Assembly (NCBI GenBank): GCA_009746045.1
Contig: RPFO01001285.1
Coordinates: forward strand, 1-26,571
Direction of reading: 5' to 3'
DNA: 26,571 nucleotides
Source: Mesostigma viride
Lineage: Eukaryota > Streptophyta > Mesostigmatophyceae > Mesostigmatales > Mesostigmataceae
The position numbers and the translations under genes were made by a program. The notes under the pieces are model-generated. The model saw nothing but the letters and a program-made list of their open reading frames with translations. It had not been told where the DNA came from and did not search any database. How positions within the stretch are numbered: the first letter of the stretch is position 1; each line of letters opens with the position of its first letter. This document shows, one piece after another, positions 9,810 to 17,915 of this stretch.

Positions 9810-9980
9810 ATAGTTTATAAACATGTTCAATGTAGCTTATATAAACATGTTCTATGTAGTTGATATAAACATGTTCTACATAGTTGATATAAACAAGTTC
9901 AACATAGTTGATATGAACATGTTCAATATAGTTTATATGAACATGTTCAATACATAGTTGGTTTAATAAACATGTTCAAA
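9810..9980. repeat. AT-rich minisatellite, about 25-29 bp
   Basis: About six copies of a unit like ATAGTTGATATAAACATGTT lie just upstream of the YidD first exon. Each contains TATA-like TATAAAC text. The array may overlap the promoter of that gene, but no regulatory role can be shown from sequence. Confidence 0.88.
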
Positions 9981-10023
9981 TCCCAGCGTATGTAACGCTT
10001 ATTCATATTCCCCACCTATTCTC

Positions 10024-13000
10024 ATGACCGCAGGTCTGGGGCCGTGGCTCTGGTCCTGCAACTGCGCCGCGGGCGCTAGCAACCATCGCTTCATACCCCA
10101 ACCGGGGGGGCCCGACCAACGGAGGACTGACTTGGCCCCATGGGCGGCACGAGGCACAGATGGCAGCAGTGGCGATTGTGGTCCCCTGGAAACTTCAGAG
10201 ACCGGATCGTCCGCAGATGACAGCAACCAACTCGGGGCTTCCAAGGAGTTCAATGACCACAACCAGTCGAGCAGTCAAGTGGTGGCGGCTGGTAGTAAAC
10301 GATCCAACTATGAGGTCTTGGCTGATGGGGCGTCAACCAAGGGAAGCACGGGCATGGTGGCGGCAACCAAGGAACAATCGCCCGCCGTTAAAGCCGCCAT
10401 TTCGATGCTCAAGTTCTACAAAGGTGCGTCAGAATGCTGTATGAATGAGAGAGGCGAACGAATGGCATCTGTAGCACACCTGTGGCCCTTATCAGTGTTT
10501 CTCCTGTTTGTTGTAGTGTGCCATGTCATCCCAGACCTGCTGTCTTTTCTTCTGGAGGTCCGGTAAAGTCGGTGCTCAATCGGTTCGTCTACGTGGTTGG
10601 GAAGCTATACTGCTGCGCTGCCTATCACTATGCCTCTGGAGTAGTCACCCCTAGCGGTGGCAAACGTCTGTGAAGGGGGTTGTGAGGCGGCTGCCTTGAG
10701 ATGCCGTAGCAAGTGGGCACATCGCGGTCACTACAGTAGGCACATCTCGGTCACTATAGTGGGCACCCACCACGGTTGCCTTGCAAAGCCGTAGAAGAGT
10801 GGGGCAAGGCGGGCCTGTTATTTCCCTAGACATGTACCATGTCGGGACAAGTTCCTGACTTTTGTACAAGGGGTTGAAGGGCAGTGTCTGATTGGCTATC
10901 TCACTTACCATTCCCTATGAAGGTTTGGCAAGCTCAGGAAGCTTCCATGGCTTCCGCACGAATGTGTGGCAAGGTCCACAGGATCACATGATGGTCGCGC
11001 AGGTACGACATGTCGGATGTAGTGGCGCAAGCCCCTTTGACAGGAGTAGTTCAAGTCCCTTTGACAGTAGTAGTCCAAGCCCCTTTGACAGTAGTAGTCC
11101 AAGCCCCTTTGACAGTAGTAGTCCAAGCCCCTTTGACAGTAGTGGTCCAAGCCCCTTTGACAGTAGTAGTCCAAGCCCCTTTGACAGTAGTAGTCCAAGC
11201 CCCTTTGACAGTAGTAGTCCAAGCCCCTTTGACAGTAGTAGTCCAAGCCCCTTTGACAGTAGTAGTCCAAGCCCCTTTGACAGTAGTAGTCCAAGCCTCT
11301 CAGGAGGGCTACCGCAGGATCGGCGGCCAGCATAATCGGTCCGGAGTTGTGGGGAGTAACCGTGCCATGCGCGGGTGGATGGTGTACGACCCAGGAACAC
11401 ACCCCAGAGAGAGCTGGTCTCCAACCCAGGCATACAGAAAAGATGTGCTGTGCTGCAGGCCCCGCCCTGCGTTTCAGTGGGTGGTGTCTTGGGTTACTGT
11501 TGCTCTATAATGCGCTGTTATGCTCCACGATGCGCTGTAATCGTTACAGTCTTGACAGAACTAGGCTACGTTGCAATGGTCCAGATCCTCGTTATGGCAA
11601 GTGCATGCAGGTTGTGTCATTCATATGATAAGACAACTGGACTGCCTTATTGGATTAATCATTCCCATTATATGCATACCTGAACATGCCATCGGTTGTG
11701 CCTGTATGGTAGTGATGACCCCTGCCCGCGTGGTGTGTAACATCCCACCCCACGGCCAGGCATGATCTCTCCGCTCATCCCGTGGAGCTGCCGCTACATC
11801 CCCACCTGCTCCGAGTACGCCATGCAGGTGCGCTAGCATTGTTTTCTATGAGCGCAGGTGTGCGGTGGTGGAGTACGCCATGCAGGTGCACTAGCATTGT
11901 TTTCTATGAGCGCAGGTGTGCGGTGGTGGAGTACGCCATGCAGGCGCGCTAGCATTGTTTTCTATGAGCGCAGGTGTGCGGTGGTGGAGTACGCCATGCA
12001 GGCGGCTAGCGTTTTTTCTGGAGCAAGCATCAACAGAGACACAAGCGAGTCTCGTTCCTTGGATGAGCACGTTACGGCAGGTGCGCGGTGGTTAATGAGC
12101 ACACACACACCATGCAGGCGCATGATAAGTAGTGACGCAGCTGGCACACGCCCCCTGATGTGCTGCGGCTGCACAGGGAGCAGCTCTACCCATGGCTACG
12201 GCTTTGCAATGCAAAGGGGTTGGTTGTTTTCCCTGCATGGTGTGTGTGCGCCACGGTTCGCCCATGTGGTGGCCAACGTTGAATGGTCCAAATTATGCTG
12301 CCCGTTGCCCTGGGAGGAAGCTCTCAGGGAATGTACCTTCAACGGTTGTGCAGCCAACGGTTGTGCAGCTGCCTTGTCAGTGCAACCCCACATCAAGAGG
12401 CCTTTTTTGTTTTTGTGCATGTACGTATCACGGAGACATGTGTGGGCCCGTATACGCCAGAAGGCATGCCTGTGGACTCGGGCTGTGTGCTTGTGCCGGC
12501 ATGGGGGTGCACAAGAACGCAAGGGGGTGCACAAGAAGGAAAGCTTTAGAGAGGGCGAGAGTTACAGGATTATGTTCTTGGTCCCTTTGTGAGAACAAAG
12601 CAGGACAGGTTCGTTGTCAAGTCCCCTAGTGGTTATTTCAAGTTTCGGCTGGCACTATCAAATGCCTATACACCCGGGTCTATTTGCCTAGTCACGACAT
12701 GCACATGCCAGGCTTGTAGTTGTAACTCTTCGAGGTGCTAGCAACACTCCTGCATCGTTCAATAATAAGATAACTACTGTTTGATTGTAGAGTACGAATA
12801 AGATTACTATTCATCTATCGGTCCTCACGTCACGTGTTGATTCCTGATCTCACACTCTCCTCCGTTTCCTTGCGGCCCTTCCCCCGCTCAGGCCTACGCC
12901 AAATATGGTGTGCTCAAAGGGACAGCCCTGACGGCGTGCCGGCTGTTGCGATGCAACCCATTCGGTACGCGAACAGAGAACACTCGTACCGGTTAGCAAT

Positions 13001-14140
13001 AGGGTACGACCTCTAAAGTGGACCTTTTGCAGAGAGAGCAGGGACACTAATCCCCCAACCAAATATGCAACCCATTCGGTACACGAACAGATAGCCGTGA
13101 TAGCACTTGTCTCGGTTAGCAATAGGGTACGCGAACAGATAGCCGTGATAGCACTTGTCTCGGTTAGCAATAGGGTACGCGAACAGATAGCCGTGATAGC
13201 ACTTGTCTCGGTTAGCAATAGGGTACGCGAACAGATAGCCGTGATAGCACTTGTCTCGGTTAGCAATACGGTACGCGAACAGATAGCCGTGATAGCACTT
13301 GTCTCGGTTAGCAATAGGGCACGCGAACAGATAGCCGTGATAGCACTTGTCTCGGTTAGCAATACGGTACGCGAACAGATAGCCGTGATAGCACTTGTCT
13401 CGGTTAGCAATAGGGTAGGAACTCCAGCCCCTTTCAGACCTTTTGCAGATTGAACAGGGGCACCAGCCTGCCGACGTTGTGTCTTGGCAACTGGCGTGGG
13501 CTGTTGGCTCCCTATGAACGTGTGGTATTTAAAGGTTGTCCGATGAGGATTTCTGCTCCCTGCCTCAGTCATAAGATTTACTTCCATTTAAAATGGCTTG
13601 CCGGCGCATGTCTGGTGCGCCTTTGCCATCGACAATCGCACCCACGCTATAACAGAACACCAAGACCTTATTACTCAAGCTAAATTATGTACTATGTACT
13701 AGATTGCAGCACGAACGTGCTGAGCTTCCCATGACTCCCTGGTCTCCCCTCTGGCCCTGCAAAATGACATCGACAAATGCTGTCGTGATCATTACAAAAG
13801 TTTGTCTTGCAGCTCGTGTAACAGGCGAGTGGTCAGCCGGCTGGAAGGGGTGTGTTTGCACTGCTAATATACCAAGGAGACAACCAGCGCAGGCCAGAAA
13901 TAGCTGCTAACATAGCACTGCAGCAGTTGTCTCAACGGTGCTTGTTGCAACTGCTTGAGTGGCTTGGTACCACTCAGGTTGTTATGGTAGCGGCTCACCA
14001 CGATGCATGTCTAGTTTTTGTCCCCCCGCTGATGGGCTTGATTGTCACTTGTCTCACCCTGAAAATGTGCCCACTATGCAGGAGGATATGGATACGACCC
14101 TCCCCGGTGGATCGGCGAGCCACCCCCGCCCGAATTGTAG
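10024..14140 (+). CDS. YidD-family membrane protein insertion efficiency factor (4 exons), probably plastid-targeted
   Basis: The exons are 10024-10423, 11760-11827, 12892-12964 and 14082-14140. Donors are GTGCGT, GTGCGC and GTACGC; all acceptors end in AG. The junction phases (1, 0, 1) fit, giving 199 residues and a TAG stop at 14138. Residues 120-199 match the YidD domain throughout: an amphipathic helix with LKFYKG, ISPLIPW, CRYIPTCSEYA, YGVLKG, RLLRCNPFGG and GYDPPRW, with the conserved cysteines at 144, 150 and 177. Bacterial YidD helps the YidC insertase place membrane proteins, and the plant homologues are nuclear-encoded. Residues 1-119 are a Ser/Gly/Asp-rich extension that could hold a transit peptide. 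The ATG follows an in-frame TAA at 9967, but a CAG at 10031-10033 could instead be an acceptor for an unseen upstream exon, so the start is less sure than the rest. All three introns (1336, 1064 and 1117 bp) contain minisatellites. Confidence 0.88.
10706..10770. repeat. About 26-bp direct repeat in YidD intron 1
   Basis: Two imperfect tandem copies of a unit like GGGCACATCGCGGTCACTA, with a third partial GTGGGCACC. Confidence 0.75.
11030..11300. repeat. 24-bp minisatellite in YidD intron 1, about 11 copies
   Basis: Nearly perfect tandem copies of a unit like TTTGACAGTAGTAGTCCAAG plus CCCC. Because 24 is divisible by three, several frames stay open on both strands and produce repetitive pseudo-proteins. 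It lies inside an intron and I do not call it coding. Confidence 0.95.
11813..12010 (+). repeat. 58-bp tandem repeat that copies the end of YidD exon 2 and its 5' splice site
   Basis: Units start at 11813, 11871, 11929 and 11987, exactly 58 bp apart; the fourth is partial. Each begins with GAGTACGCCATGCAG, the last five codons of exon 2, followed by intron sequence. Only the first two copies keep a GT donor (GTGCGC, GTGCAC). In the third and fourth the same position reads GC. Confidence 0.95.
13066..13417. repeat. 48-bp tandem repeat in YidD intron 3 carrying copies of the exon 3 donor
   Basis: CGAACAGATAGCC recurs every 48 bp (13084, 13132, 13180, 13228 and onwards) for about seven copies. 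Most units contain GGTACGCGAACAG, the text at the real exon 3/intron junction (12964/12965). The copy at 13066-13090 also repeats the preceding exon bases GCAACCCATTCG. Confidence 0.93.
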
Positions 14141-15209
14141 CTTTTGAAGTGTTGGCAATAGGAGAAGCGGCGCGGGCAGCTGCTTGATTATTTGCAGGCG
14201 GTCCCATTAGGGAGCTACGGAAAATTGATGAAAAGAAATGTATAATACAACGTATAAAGAAACGTATACTATAATCTAACTGGTACACTTAGTATAATAT
14301 ACTCTAACTGGTCCGAATTGTCTGGTCTAGTGTATGCCCGGTGTTTGTTGCCTCGTTTACTTGGTCAGTGGCTGTTGGGGAGCATACTAGGTTTCTGGCC
14401 TGCGCTGGTTGTCTGGTGAATGGATGCCATCAACTATACATCAACTCAGATCGCGTTTTTCCGCGTTTTCCGCGGCCCGGCACTGAACGCAAACGGTTTT
14501 CACCTTTGCGGAGTGCCTGATCAGAATACATCAACTCAAGTTTACAATAAATACATAGTAGTATATTACAAAATAATACATATACAAACAGGCAACACAC
14601 AGGGAGGGCGGGTGGGAAAACAAAAGAGACCGCGGCCATGAGCTAGGTGAGCAAGCTTTTATCGTGTTTCAAGGCCAACGGCTCTCTACCAACGGCCAGA
14701 TTCCGGCAACGGCCTCTAAACAGTTTTAGCCGTCAAGTTTTACTTCAGATATTGCTTGTTGCAAACCCGTCCGCAATCATAGATCTGTTAAGAGAACCTA
14801 GATGCAAAAATCCGTCGTCAAGGTACTCAGCACACCGTCAAGGTATGGGCCGCAACAATTAGGCCATATCATCCGTAATACTCGTACACTAGAAGCCTAA
14901 TCAACCTTATTACGATCACATCACCCAGCTCTATTTCACCTAGCATCAGCGGCTCCCCTTCCGTATCACTATAAAGAAACTATGTTCAGAGAACCCCGAT
15001 TCTATTAACCGTGGAACTCCAAGGTAACCAGACTCTTTATTAAAACAATAAGTAGAGCACATCGGGAAGTGGCCCTCAACTGGCCATCCTTACCCATGGG
15101 AACACTTTATGTCCAAAAAGGCTAGCCTTACCCTTACATCCCTCCCTGGCGACCCAAGCCAGGGGCAAAACAAAAACCGGTGGACGCATAAAACAAGAAT
15201 GAAGGGAAC
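14141..15209. other. Region between YidD and the recombinase fragment, no gene recognised
   Basis: No TGTAA motif is evident in the first 150 bp after the YidD stop. A 12-bp direct repeat (TACATCAACTCA at 14437-14448 and 14527-14538) flanks 78 bp and could be a small insertion with its target duplication. 14560-14600 is AT-rich. The rest shows no domain. Confidence 0.4.
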
Positions 15210-15588
15210 TTAAGAGGAAGGCAGAGAAAAGACGCTCCGCCAAATGCGCGGGGGGCAGGCGGCGATAGCCCAAACCAGGGCGTCAGGAAGGGTGAGGGCC
15301 AAGCTCCGGTGCAATCCCACATAGTGGGCGATGTCCAGTTTTGCTGCTGCGCCCGCGACCCCGATGCTGAATATCAGCCATGCTGCGCTGCCGCAAAAAA
15401 TCATAGGTAGCCCCCCCATGACGCAGCCCGTGAATGGTAAACACCGTGTCGACCCCCAAAGCCTGCGCGGCCTGATGATGCCAAACCCGGCTGAACTGGG
15501 CATAATCGTAAGGGAACACCCGCTCCCATGCCGCCTTGCCACGCATACAAACCCGCAAGAGGGTCTCAGACATGACATCCTCGACCAT
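15210..15588 (-). pseudogene. Tyrosine recombinase C-terminal fragment, cut by a retrotransposon
   Basis: Read on the minus strand, the fragment gives HGLRHGGAT, then IQHRGRG and SSKT, and in a second frame HYVGLHRSLAL. This is the tail of the tyrosine recombinase catalytic domain: the H-x-x-R box, the downstream (R)GR segment and the catalytic Tyr. A one-base indel near 15335-15350 separates the R box from the Tyr. The 5' part is absent because the LTR begins at 15588, exactly where homology stops. Recombinases with LRHGGAT text occur in DIRS-like, Ngaro and Crypton elements, but no partner RT is visible here, so the element type is undetermined. The missing part should lie beyond the right end of the retrotransposon. 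Confidence 0.65.
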
Positions 15589-16291
15589 GTAACGACTAAA
15601 AATGTTGTGTTTGCAACAGCCTCAGTTTCAACATTGATGTGAAAAGATCTTTATACCTGGGTTGGAGTCGCGACAGATAACTTCACGTCCAGAGAAGCAA
15701 TGAAGATGGATCTTCAACAGTTAAGGGAATGAGTCCCCACCCTTGTTAGACACAACAGACAATGTTATATCCAAGTCGACTATCTGTTGAAGTTATAGTT
15801 GACTTTTAGCGAGGGTTGTTTGATTGATGAAACAAGGAATCCCTTGAATTACACCATAGCTTTAGCTTTCTTACACGCACACGTTTCCAGCCGCCACAAA
15901 CTGGATAAAAATCATCATGCACGCAGGGTCGGCTCAGCCCTAACTCGGAAGGACCAATCAAAAGTGAGAATCACTCAAGATAAGATCTTAGCTTCCAAAT
16001 CTTCAACACAACACAAAGCCAGCACATACAGAATCTCCATGACCTGGAACCAGATCCACCAGGTGCAACGGTATTAATGAGAATCTATGACTGACTGAAC
16101 ACAACCATGCAAAGTACCCTACGTGGATCAGGCCACGACCAATGAGGGTAGAACAATAATATCTGCAGATCTCAGCAGGCACACTATCTATCAGACGTCG
16201 CAGCCTCCTAACTTCCCAAATAATTGTCCTAAAGAACTCATAATCAGATAAATCAGTAGGAAAACTTTGGATGTAACATTTGGTTGTTACA
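15588..16291 (-). repeat. 3' LTR (704 bp)
   Basis: On the minus strand it starts TGTAACAACC and ends GTCGTTACA, so it has the TG..CA ends with a short terminal inverted repeat TGTAAC. The first 20 bases contain a perfect 7-bp inverted repeat, TGTAACA and TGTTACA, with a 6-bp loop. The left boundary is set by where identity with the 5' LTR begins, the right boundary by the adjacent polypurine tract. Confidence 0.92.
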
Positions 16292-16307
16292 TATCTCCCC
16301 CTCAAAA
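16292..16307 (-). promoter_or_regulatory. Polypurine tract of the retrotransposon
   Basis: The minus strand reads TTTTGAGGGGGAGATA directly before the LTR start TGTAAC. In the family this purine run resists RNase H and primes plus-strand DNA synthesis. Confidence 0.8.
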
Positions 16308-16675
16308 CAGGAACTCCCAGTTCCTAGAAGCCAAGAAGAATAAAACAACAACCTCTACAAAACAACACAACAATAAACAGGAAGTCCACCACCTCTTGGG
16401 ACAAGCAAGTGGGTTTTTACATCCCCAAAGGGGCCTCCTATCTCATTATCATCTGACCATGGTCAATCCTGAATAAGACAATTTCACCCACTGATGAATT
16501 GTTATCAAGTGACTAACACACACAGGCAACCATGCCTGGATAATACAACTGCAAGACTGTCAGGAACTCAGAACTGTCATTACTGGAAATCTGGACTGGA
16601 CATCAGAACTGGCCTCCTCCATTCTGGATCCCCACCTCACTCCACAGCCCCATCTCCAACCATCCTGGAAACCCT

Positions 16676-17887
16676 TCACAAAGTGAACCAATCCCCCTTC
16701 TTCGTGTCCTTCCCCCTCGTTCCAAACACTGGGAAATGCTCCACCATGGACACCAGATCTGGCCAGTTCCTGCTGACCTGGATAGCCATGCAGGTCTCAG
16801 CAGCCTTGCCCAACTCAGCTGAAAACCTACTGCACTGGGCAGGATAGGCCAGAGTAACCACAGCCTGTCGGAGGGGGTCGAAGACCCAGCCACTGGCAGT
16901 CTTATGGCGACATAGCCAGCTGCTGTAGGCCCACCACAGCTGTAGAAAGGCCTTGATAGGCCCCCACCTGGCCCCCAAGATGGGTACCAGCACTCTCAAG
17001 GGTGTGAGCCTGGCTCTCAGCTCGTTAGGGAACTTTGGTAACTGCAGCCCCACGAAAACTGTGCTGTCCTTGTGTGGAAAACATGACATCACAGAGCAGC
17101 TGGACGACGGAGTCATGTCAAACTCTCCCTGCTGAACAGCTTGCTCTAACAGCTCAGTATAGGTCTGGGAGTAACCCACTGGCTGGAGCTCTGCAAAGGC
17201 GAGTCTCAGATCACTGGGCAGAGCTGCCATCAGGTCCTGGCCCTCCACCGGCCTCATGTCAAACGAAGGCCACGGGTACACTGCAAAGACGGTGTGCATA
17301 ATATAAGCCACCATGGGTGAACCAATCTCACAAAGACTGGGGGGCAGACAGTCCAGGGCCAACTCTACCATACCCTCGGGTACTAGTTCACCCTCCTCCA
17401 CCACTGTCTGGTCGAGGGCCTTCATGGCTGTGTACAAGGATTTACACCACTCGCACTGTTCAGGGGTACATTTACGGTGGTCCAAGTACTGCTCCACCTG
17501 TTTCGTTGGGACAACAGACCTGGGCAAGTGTACCACCACCTTAGAGGGCGGAGGAGCCTCCGTAGGGGAGGGGACTGAGGTCACCATGGTGGGTATAACC
17601 TCCTGAGCTACCTGGGCCTCCAAGGCTGCAGGCCTATCAGAACCCACCAGTGGAAGGTGCCCCGCCCTCAAATGTGCTGCCATCTGGGTCACCAAATCCT
17701 CCACATGAATCAACCTGGAGATAAGGGCCCCGTGTCGCTGCTCGTGTCGCTGCTGGTCATGGACCATCCGCTGGAATAGGTTGAGAAAATGGCCCTCCAC
17801 GAATCCAGGGTCTTCCTGGAGTGGGGCAGGTGGCCTGGGTGGCCCCTCAGGATGGGAGTCTGCCATGGCTGGCAACCACAGACACAC
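16676..17887 (-). CDS. Third ORF of the chromovirus, unknown function
   Basis: A 403-residue open frame lies between pol and the 3' LTR, in the position where some Ty3/gypsy elements carry an additional gene. A second Met at residue 8 (MADSHPEG) may be the true start. The N-terminus is Pro-rich, followed by a polar helical, possibly coiled-coil stretch (about residues 30-70, with QRHEQRHG) and a CTPEQCEWC cysteine cluster in the middle. I see no signal peptide, transmembrane helix or furin-type site, so an envelope role is not supported. It starts 28 bases after the pol stop in another frame and would need internal initiation, a spliced RNA or reinitiation. Its full-length openness in a young element argues that it is a real gene. 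Confidence 0.6.
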   Translation of the reverse strand: MCLWLPAMADSHPEGPPRPPAPLQEDPGFVEGHFLNLFQRMVHDQQRHEQRHGALISRLIHVEDLVTQMAAHLRAGHLPLVGSDRPAALEAQVAQEVIPTMVTSVPSPTEAPPPSKVVVHLPRSVVPTKQVEQYLDHRKCTPEQCEWCKSLYTAMKALDQTVVEEGELVPEGMVELALDCLPPSLCEIGSPMVAYIMHTVFAVYPWPSFDMRPVEGQDLMAALPSDLRLAFAELQPVGYSQTYTELLEQAVQQGEFDMTPSSSCSVMSCFPHKDSTVFVGLQLPKFPNELRARLTPLRVLVPILGARWGPIKAFLQLWWAYSSWLCRHKTASGWVFDPLRQAVVTLAYPAQCSRFSAELGKAAETCMAIQVSRNWPDLVSMVEHFPVFGTRGKDTKKGDWFTL

Positions 17888-17915
17888 AGCACCAAAAAGG
17901 AGGCGTTAGCAGTGC

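Noticed and set aside
7517-10423. CDC14-YidD fusion gene made by splicing exon 3 into the YidD first exon
   Set aside because: CDC14 exon 3 ends in phase 0 while the only good acceptor at 10033/10034 needs phase 1, and YidD has its own ATG after an in-frame stop.
10892-11510. Ser/Pro/Phe/Asp repeat proteins and Leu-rich antisense frames
   Set aside because: They come from the 24-bp repeat inside YidD intron 1.
11030-13417. CRISPR-like arrays
   Set aside because: The units are contiguous tandem repeats without unique spacers, in a eukaryotic intron context.
12850-13587. 245-codon minus-strand open frame
   Set aside because: It is a shadow of the 48-bp repeat and overlaps YidD exon 3 on the opposite strand.
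16676-17887. Envelope gene of an errantivirus-like element
   Set aside because: No signal peptide, transmembrane segment or cleavage site is visible in the third ORF.
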